The notes beneath the pieces were generated by a model that made no database searches, was not told the origin of the DNA, and saw only the letters and a program-made list of their open reading frames with translations. 64,000 bases of DNA, taken from the NCBI RefSeq assembly GCF_039889165.1, contig NZ_JAYMYY010000001.1, forward strand, positions 124,001 through 188,000, read 5' to 3'. A program made the translations under genes and the position numbers. Below are positions 46,400 through 55,685 of the stretch, piece by piece (the stretch's first letter is position 1; every line of letters begins with the position of its first letter). The DNA is from Pseudocitrobacter cyperus (GTDB taxonomy: Bacteria; Pseudomonadota; Gammaproteobacteria; Enterobacterales; Enterobacteriaceae).

Positions 46400-46439
46400 T
46401 CGGTTTTACCCTACACATCCATAATAAGACGAGGCCAGT

Positions 46440-47606
46440 ATGAGCGAAGCGACCATTTTGCAAAACACGACTGCCACAAAAACGAAAAAATCCGTGGCGC
46501 TCTCCGGTGTGCCTGCCGGAAATACCGCCCTCTGCTCCGTAGGCAAGAGCGGCAACGATCTGCACTACCGCGGCTATGACATTCTCGACCTCGCGAAGCA
46601 CTGCGAGTTTGAAGAGGTGGCGTATCTGCTGATCCACGGCAAGCTGCCGAACCGTGATGAACTGCATGCCTACAAAACACGCCTGAAGGCGCTGCGCGGC
46701 CTGCCCGCCAATGTGCGTATTGTGCTGGAAGCATTGCCTGCGGCGTCGCATCCGATGGATGTGCTGCGCACTGGCGTATCGGCCCTCGGCTGCACGCTGC
46801 CAGAAAAGGAGGAGCATACGGTATCCGGCGCGCGTGATATCGCCGACAAGTTGCTGGCCTCGCTGGGGTCGATTCTTCTCTACTGGTACCACTACAGCCA
46901 CAACGGGGAACGCATCCAGCCGGAAACCGATGACGACTCTATCGGCGGCCATTTTTTGCACCTGCTGCACGGCCATAAACCGTCGGCGAGCCAGGTAAAA
47001 GCGATGCATGCGTCGCTCATCCTTTATGCCGAACATGAGTTCAACGCCTCGACATTTGCTTCCAGAGTGATTGCCGGAACCGGCTCAGATATCTATTCGG
47101 CGATTATCGGTGGTATTGGCGCGCTGCGCGGGCCAAAGCACGGCGGAGCCAATGAGGTCTCGCTCGAGATTCAACAGCGCTATGAAACGCCGGACGAAGC
47201 GGAACAGGATATTCGCCGCCGTATTGAAAATAAAGAGGTGGTGATCGGCTTTGGTCATCCGGTATATACGATTTCAGACCCTCGTCATCAGGTGATCAAA
47301 ACCATCGCACATCAGCTTTCCCGCGAAGCGGGTTCGCTGAAGATGTATGACATTGCCGACCGCCTTGAAACGGTGATGTGGGAAACCAAAAAGATGTTCC
47401 CCAACCTCGACTGGTTCTCAGCGGTTTCTTACAACATGATGGGCGTCCCGACGGCGATGTTCACGCCGCTGTTTGTTATGGCGCGCGTGACGGGCTGGTC
47501 GGCGCACATTATTGAACAGCGTCAGGACAATAAAATCATCCGCCCGTCAGCCAACTATACCGGGCCGGAAGAGAGGCCTTTCGTCGCGCTTGACCAGCGC
47601 CAGTAA
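46440..47606 (+). CDS. prpC: 2-methylcitrate synthase PrpC
   Basis: Condenses propionyl-CoA with oxaloacetate to 2-methylcitrate. 388-residue citrate-synthase fold with the His-containing segments LRGPKHGGANE and GFGHPVYTISDPR, and the YNMMGVPTAMFTPLF region with the catalytic Asp downstream-family position. Second gene of the operon, 40 bases after prpB. Confidence 0.97.
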   Translation: MSEATILQNTTATKTKKSVALSGVPAGNTALCSVGKSGNDLHYRGYDILDLAKHCEFEEVAYLLIHGKLPNRDELHAYKTRLKALRGLPANVRIVLEALPAASHPMDVLRTGVSALGCTLPEKEEHTVSGARDIADKLLASLGSILLYWYHYSHNGERIQPETDDDSIGGHFLHLLHGHKPSASQVKAMHASLILYAEHEFNASTFASRVIAGTGSDIYSAIIGGIGALRGPKHGGANEVSLEIQQRYETPDEAEQDIRRRIENKEVVIGFGHPVYTISDPRHQVIKTIAHQLSREAGSLKMYDIADRLETVMWETKKMFPNLDWFSAVSYNMMGVPTAMFTPLFVMARVTGWSAHIIEQRQDNKIIRPSANYTGPEERPFVALDQRQ

Positions 47607-47650
47607 TTCACCTGCTTACCTCTGATAATGACAAATACGGGAAAAATAAC

Positions 47651-49102
47651 ATGTCTCAGCCGATGACCAATCAACGTCCAGCTTTCGACCAGGAAATCGT
47701 CGATATTGTGGACTACGTGATGAACTACCGCATCGATTCTCCGGTGGCCTGGAACACCGCACACTACTGCCTGCTGGATACGCTGGGCTGCGGGCTGGAA
47801 GCGCTGGAGTATCCGGCCTGTAAAAAATTGATGGGGCCAATTGTGCCAGGTACGGTGGTACCAAACGGCGCGAAGGTGCCGGGAACGTCGTTCCAGCTCG
47901 ATCCTGTACAGGCGGCGTTTAATATTGGCGCCATGATCCGCTGGCTCGATTTTAATGACACCTGGCTTGCGGCGGAGTGGGGGCATCCTTCTGATAACCT
48001 CGGCGGTATTCTGGCCGTGGCAGACTGGCTGTCGCGTACTGCGCTGGCGGCAGGTAAAGCGCCGCTGACGATGCAAAAAGTGCTGAGCGGGATGATCAAA
48101 GCGCATGAGATCCAGGGCTGTATCGCACTGGAAAACGCTTTCAATAAAGTCGGGTTGGATCACGTCCTGCTGGTGAAAGTCGCCTCGACGGCGGTGATCG
48201 CTGAAATGCTCGGCCTGAGCCGCGATGAGATCTTAAATGCGGTTTCACTGGCGTGGGTGGACGGGCAGGCGCTGCGAACCTATCGCCACGCGCCGAATAC
48301 CGGTACGCGTAAATCCTGGGCGGCGGGTGACGCCACTTCACGCGCCGTGAGGCTGGCACTGATGGCACAAACTGGCGAGATGGGCTACCCGTCAGCGCTA
48401 ACGGCCAAAACCTGGGGCTTCTATGATGTCTCGTTCAAAGGTGAAGTGTTTCGCTTCCAGCGTCCGTATGGCAGCTACGTGATGGAGAACGTGCTGTTCA
48501 AGATTTCCTTCCCGGCGGAGTTTCACTCTCAGACGGCGGTCGAGGCAGCGATGACTTTGCACCACAAAATGGTTGCGGCGGGGAAAACGGCGGCGGAGAT
48601 TGAACGCGTGACTGTCCGCACGCATGAGGCCTGCATCCGCATTATCGACAAACAGGGGCCGCTGAATAACCCGGCCGACCGCGACCACTGTATCCAGTAT
48701 ATGGTGGCGATCCCTCTTCTGTTTGGTCGCCTCACCGCTGCGGATTATGAAGAGGATGTTGCCTGCGATCCGCGTATCGATATCCTGCGTGCCAAAACGC
48801 ACTGCCATGAAGATCCGACTTTTACCCGCGATTATCACGATCCGCAAAAACGCTCGATAGCCAACGCCTTAACCGTCGAATTTTCCGATGGCAGCCGCTT
48901 TGAGGAAGTGGTGGTCGAGTACCCCATTGGTCATGCGCGCCGTCGCGAAGAAGGGATCCCACTCCTGATTGAGAAGTTTAAAACCAACCTCGCGCGTCAG
49001 TTCCCGTCGCGTCAGCAGCAGCGCATTCTTGATGTCTCCCTGGATCGTCAGCGGCTGGAGCAGATGCCGGTAAACGAGTTTCTTGACCTGTTCGTCATCT
49101 GA
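47651..49102 (+). CDS. prpD: 2-methylcitrate dehydratase PrpD
   Basis: MmgE/PrpD-family dehydratase converting 2-methylcitrate to 2-methyl-cis-aconitate without an iron-sulfur cluster. Conserved segments include WLDFNDTWLAAEWGHPSDNLGG and HAPNTGTRKSWAAGDATSRAV. 483 residues. Third gene of the operon. Confidence 0.97.
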   Translation: MSQPMTNQRPAFDQEIVDIVDYVMNYRIDSPVAWNTAHYCLLDTLGCGLEALEYPACKKLMGPIVPGTVVPNGAKVPGTSFQLDPVQAAFNIGAMIRWLDFNDTWLAAEWGHPSDNLGGILAVADWLSRTALAAGKAPLTMQKVLSGMIKAHEIQGCIALENAFNKVGLDHVLLVKVASTAVIAEMLGLSRDEILNAVSLAWVDGQALRTYRHAPNTGTRKSWAAGDATSRAVRLALMAQTGEMGYPSALTAKTWGFYDVSFKGEVFRFQRPYGSYVMENVLFKISFPAEFHSQTAVEAAMTLHHKMVAAGKTAAEIERVTVRTHEACIRIIDKQGPLNNPADRDHCIQYMVAIPLLFGRLTAADYEEDVACDPRIDILRAKTHCHEDPTFTRDYHDPQKRSIANALTVEFSDGSRFEEVVVEYPIGHARRREEGIPLLIEKFKTNLARQFPSRQQQRILDVSLDRQRLEQMPVNEFLDLFVI

Positions 49103-49123
49103 TCCGTTCAGAAGGAGACATCT

Positions 49124-51010
49124 ATGTCTTATGAAGCGTTTTATCAGCAGTCGATTAATGACCCGGACGGGTTCTGGGGTGAGCAGGCCCGCCGTATAGA
49201 GTGGCAAACGCCGTTTACGCGCACACTTGACTATGACAAACCGCCGTTTGCGCGCTGGTTTTGCGGTGGTACCACTAACCTTTGTCATAACGCCATCGAC
49301 CGATGGCTGTCGGTTCAACCGGATGCGCTGGCGCTGATTGCCGTGTCGGCCGAGACGGGTGAGGAGCGAACTTTTACTTTCCGCGAGCTGCATACGGAGG
49401 TTAACCGGACTGCCGCGATGTTGCAGGCGCTTGGCGTCACGCGAGGCGACCGGGTATTGGTCTATATGCCGATGATCGCCGAGGCGCACATTACTTTGCT
49501 GGCCTGCGCACGGATTGGCGCGATTCATTCGGTGGTGTTCGGCGGTTTTGCCGCACACAGCCTGGCGACTCGTATTGACGACGCCCGCCCGGTGCTGATC
49601 GTTTCGGCAGATGGTGGCTCGCGTGGGGGAAAAGTCATCCCCTATAAAAAGCTGCTTGATGAGGCTATTCACCTCGCCGGGCATCCTCCGCGGCATGTGC
49701 TGCTGGTGGAGCGCGGCCTGGCGCCAATGCAGAGAACGCCCGGGCGGGATGTGGATTACGCGTCGTTGCGCGAACAGCATCTTACGGCGCAGGTACCGGT
49801 GGCCTGGCTTGAAGCGAGTGAGACCTCCTGCATTCTCTACACATCCGGTACCACGGGCAAACCAAAAGGCGTACAGCGCGACGTTGGCGGCTATGCCGTG
49901 GCGCTGGCGACGACGATGGCCACTATCTTTGGCGGCAGGGCGGGTGGCGTCTTTTTCTGCACTTCAGATATTGGCTGGGTGGTGGGTCATTCTTACATCG
50001 TTTATGCCCCGCTGCTGGCGGGGATGGCTACGGTGGTATTCGAGGGGACGCCGACCTGGCCGGATTGCAGCGTGTGGTGGAAGATCGTCGAAAAATATCA
50101 GGTTAGCCGGATGTTCTCAGCGCCGACGGCGATTCGGGTATTGAAGAAATTCCCCACCGCACAGATCCGCAACCACGATATTTCTTCGCTGGAGGTGCTC
50201 TATCTCGCAGGAGAACCGTTGGATGAACCCACGGCCAGTTGGGTGACGGAAACGTTAGGTGTCCCGGTCATCGATAACTACTGGCAGACTGAATCCGGCT
50301 GGCCGATTATGGCGATTGCCCGCCAACTGAGCGATCGCCCGACTCGCCCCGGCAGCCCTGGCGTGCCGATGTTTGGTTATCACGTCAAACTGCTCAACGA
50401 ACATAGCGGCGCGGAGTGCGGTGCGAATGAAAAGGGGATGGTGGTGATTGAGGGGCCATTGCCGCCGGGCTGCATTCAGACTATCTGGGGGGACGACACG
50501 CGATTTGTAAATACGTACTGGTCGCTATTTGATCGCCCGGTGTATGCGACCTTCGACTGGGGGATACGTGACGACGATGGCTATTACTTTATTCTTGGGC
50601 GCACCGACGACGTGATTAATATTGCCGGGCATCGGTTGGGCACGCGTGAAATTGAAGAGAGTATCGCTGGTCACAGGAATGTCGCCGAGGTTGCCGTGGT
50701 TGGTGTGAAAGATGCGATAAAAGGACAGGTGGCAGTGGCGTTTGTCATCCCCAGGCAGGGCGACAGCCTGCTGTTGCGAGACGTGGCGCAGGATGAAGAA
50801 GCCGCCATTCAGCACCGGGTGGCGGAACAGATAGGCCACTTTGGTCGCCCGGCGCGGATTTACTTTGTCTCACAATTGCCAAAAACGCGATCGGGAAAGA
50901 TGCTCCGGCGCACAATGCAGGCTCTCTGCGAAGGGAGAGACCCTGGAGATTTAACGACGATTGAGGATCCTGGCGCTTTGCAGGAGATACAGCGAGTGTT
51001 GGGGGAGTAG
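49124..51010 (+). CDS. prpE: Propionate-CoA ligase PrpE
   Basis: Activates propionate to propionyl-CoA with ATP. ANL-family enzyme, 628 residues. The P-loop is LYTSGTTGKPKGVQRD, the adenylation motif VIDNYWQTESGWPI, and the C-terminal acetylatable Lys is in KTRSGKMLRRTMQ. GGAGA precedes the ATG. Last gene of prpBCDE; a terminator follows. Confidence 0.97.
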   Translation: MSYEAFYQQSINDPDGFWGEQARRIEWQTPFTRTLDYDKPPFARWFCGGTTNLCHNAIDRWLSVQPDALALIAVSAETGEERTFTFRELHTEVNRTAAMLQALGVTRGDRVLVYMPMIAEAHITLLACARIGAIHSVVFGGFAAHSLATRIDDARPVLIVSADGGSRGGKVIPYKKLLDEAIHLAGHPPRHVLLVERGLAPMQRTPGRDVDYASLREQHLTAQVPVAWLEASETSCILYTSGTTGKPKGVQRDVGGYAVALATTMATIFGGRAGGVFFCTSDIGWVVGHSYIVYAPLLAGMATVVFEGTPTWPDCSVWWKIVEKYQVSRMFSAPTAIRVLKKFPTAQIRNHDISSLEVLYLAGEPLDEPTASWVTETLGVPVIDNYWQTESGWPIMAIARQLSDRPTRPGSPGVPMFGYHVKLLNEHSGAECGANEKGMVVIEGPLPPGCIQTIWGDDTRFVNTYWSLFDRPVYATFDWGIRDDDGYYFILGRTDDVINIAGHRLGTREIEESIAGHRNVAEVAVVGVKDAIKGQVAVAFVIPRQGDSLLLRDVAQDEEAAIQHRVAEQIGHFGRPARIYFVSQLPKTRSGKMLRRTMQALCEGRDPGDLTTIEDPGALQEIQRVLGE

Positions 51011-51012
51011 GG

Positions 51013-51043
51013 AAAAAGTCCACGTGAGAGCGTGGACTTTTCG
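51013..51043. terminator. Bidirectional terminator between prpE and the MFS gene
   Basis: Stem AAAAAGTCCACG / CGTGGACTTTT with a 6-base loop; A-run on one side and T-run on the other, between converging genes. Confidence 0.85.
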
Positions 51044-51048
51044 CAGCA

Positions 51049-52236
51049 TTATTGCGCTTTATCCGCGACAAATCGCGTCAGGATAAGTGTAAGAACGCAA
51101 ATAATGGCACCGGCGAAGAAAGTGGAGGATGAACCCCATATATCCCAGAGCAAGCCCGCGCCCAGGCTTGCGATCAGTACTCCCGCACCACTCAGTAAAC
51201 TGAAAAAGCCAAATGCTGTTCCGCGGAGATCGGACGGGGCTGTCTGTGCGATCATCGTATTCAGTAGCCCTTGCGTCATCCCCATATGAACGCCCCAAAG
51301 CGCCACGCCAACAATAATGCCTTGCCAACTGTCACTCGTCGCGAGTACCACGTCGGCGGCAATCAATACCAAAAGACCTGCTTGCAGTAATTTCCGGTGA
51401 CTGAGGCGGTCTGATAGCTTACCGAAAGGATAAGCCGTAAAAGAAAAGACCAGATTCATGGCGACCATCACCAGAGGGATCAAGGCAAGAGGTATGTCAA
51501 CTTCCTGTGCCCTGAGTACCAGAAAAGCTTCGCTGAAGCGGGCAAGGGTGAAGACACCTCCCAGTGCGATAACGAACCAACATTCAGCACCGAGCCTTTT
51601 CAGATTTTCTTTCTTAACCGGATTCGTTCTGACGGTTGCAACGGGTGTGCGGGGCTCATGTAAGCCGAAGAATAACAGGGCGACGGCCAGAAATGCCGGG
51701 ATGACGGCAACCCAGTACACAGCCCGAAAATCATTGCTCCAGAGCAGCATCAGCCCAACGGCCAGAAGCGGCCCGAGAAATGCGCCCATGGTATCCAGCG
51801 TCTGACGCAGACCGTAAGCCGCGCCTCTGATCTCCGGCGGAGTCACGTCGGCAACCAGCGCGTCGCGCGGTGCGCCGCGAACGCCTTTGCCTATACGGTC
51901 GATGATGCGGGCGCTGAAAATCATTCCGGAGGTTGAGGCAATTGCGAACAACGGTTTGCTGAGTGCGCCGAGGCCGTAACCAATGACGGCCAGTTTTTTA
52001 CGTTTGCCGATGTAATCACTGATGACGCCCGAAAACACCTTAACGCAGAGTGCGGTGGCTTCAGCCAGGCCTTCAATAAGCCCGATGATGACAACCGGCG
52101 TCCCCAGAGCGGTTGCCATAAAGAGTGGCAGCAGGCTGTGGATCATTTCTGAAGAAATATCCATGAGTAAACTGACAAAACCGATTATCCATACACCGCC
52201 CGGGATGCGGCGTAGCGTTGTAAAGCGAAAGATCAT
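51049..52236 (-). CDS. MFS efflux transporter with upstream Fur box
   Basis: Major facilitator with about twelve membrane helices. The loop 2-3 motif GVISDYIGKRKKLAVIGYG and DRIGKGVRGAPRDALVAD (motif in loop 4) mark a drug/exporter-type MFS; substrate unknown. AAAGGA lies 7 bases before the ATG at 52236 but only 1 base before the ATG at 52242, so 395 residues from 52236 is preferred. A strong Fur box lies 54 bases upstream, suggesting induction by iron starvation, for example siderophore export. Confidence 0.85.
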   Translation of the reverse strand: MIFRFTTLRRIPGGVWIIGFVSLLMDISSEMIHSLLPLFMATALGTPVVIIGLIEGLAEATALCVKVFSGVISDYIGKRKKLAVIGYGLGALSKPLFAIASTSGMIFSARIIDRIGKGVRGAPRDALVADVTPPEIRGAAYGLRQTLDTMGAFLGPLLAVGLMLLWSNDFRAVYWVAVIPAFLAVALLFFGLHEPRTPVATVRTNPVKKENLKRLGAECWFVIALGGVFTLARFSEAFLVLRAQEVDIPLALIPLVMVAMNLVFSFTAYPFGKLSDRLSHRKLLQAGLLVLIAADVVLATSDSWQGIIVGVALWGVHMGMTQGLLNTMIAQTAPSDLRGTAFGFFSLLSGAGVLIASLGAGLLWDIWGSSSTFFAGAIICVLTLILTRFVADKAQ

Positions 52237-52289
52237 TTTCATATCCTTTGAAACGGAAAGGGACTATCAAAGATTATCGGGGAAAATAT

Positions 52290-52308
52290 GTTAATGAGAA
52301 TCATTATT
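52290..52308 (-). promoter_or_regulatory. Fur box upstream of the MFS transporter
   Basis: GTTAATGAGAATCATTATT matches 16 of 19 positions of GATAATGATAATCATTATC. Confidence 0.8.
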
Positions 52309-52862
52309 GCTTAACTGACTGCTGCAACACAAGTTTCCTGACTCGTTGGCCGTAGCGAAGGAGATGTTCAGAGGAAGGGGGAGGGTTTGGTTTTACTGAG
52401 TTCGTTACAGATAAAATAAGGGGATACTGCGGTATCCCCTCTGAGTGTGAATTATTCAACGTAGCGGTTTGTCGTTTGCTAAGAACAGACAAACCAATGG
52501 GTTACATTAGACGTTAAACTGTGATTTCATATTTATTTTGTTGATATTTAATTATTTTATTTATATTTTTCATTTTTATACTCATTTCTGTACTCACTTT
52601 GGTTGGTGCTGTTAACTGAGGTTAGTTATCACAGCTCCTGTTCATCTGTTCTTTTTACCAAGAGCATATCTTTTATCGCTGCCCTTCATAAGTTACTTTA
52701 GCTTAACTTATTGTTTTATTAGTGCGAATGTATCGTTTATAGTATGGTTCTATGCTCAAAAATCATACCATGTACAAGCACTCAAGTTAGTAACTAGCTG
52801 TATAGGACAAAGATTCTTGTATAGGGCGACTAACGCTATTCACTGTCAGAAGGAGCTATCAA
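52309..52862. other. AT-rich intergenic region at the start of the island
   Basis: No gene supported in 554 bases. It contains two hairpins: AGGGGATAC/GTATCCCCT (52419-52440) and GGTTTGTC-N14-GACAAACC (52466-52495). From about 52500 the sequence becomes strongly A/T-rich and unlike the backbone. It ends with AAGGAG 7 bases before the TTG start of the STAND gene. No integrase or tRNA seen. Confidence 0.5.
52419..52440 (-). terminator. Hairpin, possible minus-strand terminator
   Basis: Stem AGGGGATAC / GTATCCCCT with a 4-base loop; on the minus strand it is followed by TATTTTATCT. No minus-strand gene lies directly upstream, so it may be a remnant. Confidence 0.4.
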
Positions 52863-55649
52863 TTGAGTAAAGCTGGTATTCAATCTAATAGGGGGGATGG
52901 ATATCAAACGTTGGTAGCGTTTGAGTGGGCTTTGACCGTGTTATCCAATCCTGACTATCAATGGTTAGAGACAGATTCAGTGAAATGGCTGGTTGATGAC
53001 GTTGTGATAGGGCGGACTGACGGTACAATAATTTGTTGTCAGTGCAAAAAAAATCAAACAGGATTTCGAGCGTGGTCGTTCACCGATCTTAATGATGAGC
53101 TAGATAAGGCCATTAAAACGCTTATACAAGATCCTACTACGACAGTCAGATTCTACTCCCGTACCCCTTTTGGTGAACTGGCAGCTTTACAAGAGTTTAG
53201 TACTAATTTTCCAGATGAAAGTGCCTATCATGCTGCTTTAAAAGAGACAAAGGTACATGAGGCGACAAATAGAAAGCTCAGTGAATTAATTGCAAAAATA
53301 TCTTCTAATTTTAATAGTTATGAGCTTTTATCCAGAACAAAATTTGTTACTAGCGATATTCATGAGCGAATGAGAGAAACACTAGAAGAGCGCTTACAAT
53401 ATTTGGTGAGTAATTCTGTTGCAGCTTTTAATTCACTTTGGACTTGCCTTGATTACCAAGGGATGCGAGTTGCTGATACGCAAGATAATAAACTGTCATC
53501 TTGCTCGCGTTTAACCAAAATCGACCTTATAAATCTTCTTTCTCAGTCAGGTTGTGTTATTTCTCCTCCAACAGACATTCAATCTATTTTTAATTCATTC
53601 AGAAAAACATCATCGATTGGTCGTTCGTGGCAAAGAGATATTGGTGGTCATCGCATTGACACTCTTTTAGTTAGTGAATTAATTGAGGCTATCGAAAACA
53701 AGAGCCATTCCATATTAGTGACTGGAGGGCCGGGTTCAGGGAAAACGTGTATTCTACTTGAATTGCAGGAGAAATTAGAGCAATTAGCGCAATCTGATAG
53801 TGCTATGTTACCGCTATTTATTCAATCGCGAGAGTTTGCTGATTTAGAAACTGCACAGGAACGGCAATCTCTAGGGTTAGATGAGCTATGGATTGAAAAG
53901 ATTGCGCGTGTAGCTGACAGCTATCATGTAATAGTCATAATTGATTCACTTGATGTGCTTGCTATAGCTCGAGAACATACGGTGCTAACGTATTTTTTAG
54001 CTCAAATAGATCAGCTGTTATTAATTCCAAATGTTACCGTTATTACGGCTTGCAGAGAGTTTGATAGACATTACGATAGACGTATATCTCAGCGCTCATG
54101 GGATAAGGAGTTTAAGTGCCAGGCATTAGATTGGGAAGGTGAAATCATGCCGTTGCTTGAAAAACTCTCAATCGACTCATCAGCTATTGATAACACAACG
54201 CGACATTTAATTAGCAATCCACGTGAGTTAGCTCTATTTATAAATCTTGCTCAAAGAGATGGTAGTTTTAATATAGTGACTAGCCAGGCGTTAGCTCAAC
54301 GCTATATTGATTCAATTATGTTGACGAATCCATCGCTAGGTGATGAAGGGAAAATAGCACTTGAAAATATGGCCACGGAAATGTTAAAGCTTCGTAGCCT
54401 GTCGATACCAACTCAACGATTTACTGCTTCAGATGACATTCGTAGAATGTTACTTAGTCATAATGTTTTGCATGAAACTGAGGATAATAAATTAACATTT
54501 GGGCATCAAACGTTACTTGATGTATTAGTTATTAGTAGAGCTATTCGTCATGGATTGACTTTAAATGATTTTATAAAGGATCTCCCACCAGTACCTTTTG
54601 TCCGCCCATCTATTCGTAGCTTTATTGCACAGCTTGTCAATGAAGGAAGACAAGAGTTTAGAAAACAGTTACGAACGGTGCTTACCGGAACTTATGCTTT
54701 TCATATACGTCGCCTAGTCGCCGAATGTTTTGCTGAGCAATTACCTCAAGATGATGATTGGCCAATGTTACGTGATTTACGTAACACGCATCGAGATGTT
54801 TTCCAAGTTATTTATAGTAAAGCTTCACAAGTTGAATGGCATTATTTTTGGCTAAGGAATCTTGTTCCGGTTTTAAAAACTACGCGTGATGTTGATGGTA
54901 TAGGAATTCATACTTACCGTATAGCGCATTGGTTAAATTTAGATCCATCAGGTGTCGTTGATTTTTGGATGGGAATATTAAGATCTGATTGGATAGATAA
55001 GTCACAATTGATCAGTAAGATTGCTGTTTCCATATCGAACATAAAGGAAGAACATGCATATTTGATGTCTCCTCTATTGCTGGAGCTATTTAAATTTCCA
55101 CAGGAAGAATATAGCTTTTTAGGTAGAGCCCTTGCTCGTTGTGTTGCTGTAGGGGGTATAGATGATGCGGTGCTTTGGGATTACATCATTGCTGATGTTA
55201 AAGATGAAGACATTCTATCCTATCGTTTTGGAAATAAGCTTAAGTGCCGACCACACGAATTTGGTGATAAGGATAATAAATTTCTTTCAAATAAAATGAT
55301 TAATTCTGTTACTTTGTTAGAGCTGGCTATATCGACAATTGAACAGTGGAGCAAAGTACGAAGTTCTCGATATGAAGAAGAAAATAATTATCGAAGTGGT
55401 TTTCTAAGTGGAACTTCTCATTTTGATGATCGCAGAATGAGGGATTTTGAGCATAAAGATAGTCAACGTGTCCTGATGGATGCTTTAGAAGTAGCTATTA
55501 TTCATCATGCTAATATCAATTCTGAGTGGTGGCAAAACAATCGTGAGCGTTTATGTTTTAATCTAGAAGGTTCACTTCGTTACTTTGCATTGTTAGCATG
55601 TATTAATTCTCCGCTAACTAATCTTGACATATCCTCTCGTTTGCTGTAG
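52863..55649 (+). CDS. N-terminal part of the STAND nuclease (nuclease + NTPase)
   Basis: 928 residues up to the amber codon. The start is TTG, with AAGGAG 7 bases upstream. The N-terminus resembles the Cap4/DUF4297 dsDNA nuclease family: RGDGYQ, then DDVVI (Asp45/Asp46) and CQCKKN (Gln60, Lys62), a PD-(D/E)xK-type core with Gln in the third position. The NTPase has Walker A GGPGSGKT (288-295), Walker B VIVIIDSLD (Asp361, Asp364) and a NPREL segment (452-456) like the STAND GxP region. If only this part is made, it keeps catalysis but loses most of the sensor repeats. Confidence 0.8.
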   Translation: MSKAGIQSNRGDGYQTLVAFEWALTVLSNPDYQWLETDSVKWLVDDVVIGRTDGTIICCQCKKNQTGFRAWSFTDLNDELDKAIKTLIQDPTTTVRFYSRTPFGELAALQEFSTNFPDESAYHAALKETKVHEATNRKLSELIAKISSNFNSYELLSRTKFVTSDIHERMRETLEERLQYLVSNSVAAFNSLWTCLDYQGMRVADTQDNKLSSCSRLTKIDLINLLSQSGCVISPPTDIQSIFNSFRKTSSIGRSWQRDIGGHRIDTLLVSELIEAIENKSHSILVTGGPGSGKTCILLELQEKLEQLAQSDSAMLPLFIQSREFADLETAQERQSLGLDELWIEKIARVADSYHVIVIIDSLDVLAIAREHTVLTYFLAQIDQLLLIPNVTVITACREFDRHYDRRISQRSWDKEFKCQALDWEGEIMPLLEKLSIDSSAIDNTTRHLISNPRELALFINLAQRDGSFNIVTSQALAQRYIDSIMLTNPSLGDEGKIALENMATEMLKLRSLSIPTQRFTASDDIRRMLLSHNVLHETEDNKLTFGHQTLLDVLVISRAIRHGLTLNDFIKDLPPVPFVRPSIRSFIAQLVNEGRQEFRKQLRTVLTGTYAFHIRRLVAECFAEQLPQDDDWPMLRDLRNTHRDVFQVIYSKASQVEWHYFWLRNLVPVLKTTRDVDGIGIHTYRIAHWLNLDPSGVVDFWMGILRSDWIDKSQLISKIAVSISNIKEEHAYLMSPLLLELFKFPQEEYSFLGRALARCVAVGGIDDAVLWDYIIADVKDEDILSYRFGNKLKCRPHEFGDKDNKFLSNKMINSVTLLELAISTIEQWSKVRSSRYEEENNYRSGFLSGTSHFDDRRMRDFEHKDSQRVLMDALEVAIIHHANINSEWWQNNRERLCFNLEGSLRYFALLACINSPLTNLDISSRLL

Positions 55650-55685
55650 AAAGCAGATTTATTAGAGTCTGAGCTTTCATATGAA

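Noticed and set aside
52304..52492. 62-codon minus-strand frame upstream of the MFS gene
   Set aside because: It spans a terminator-like hairpin and the Fur box region, with no coding character.
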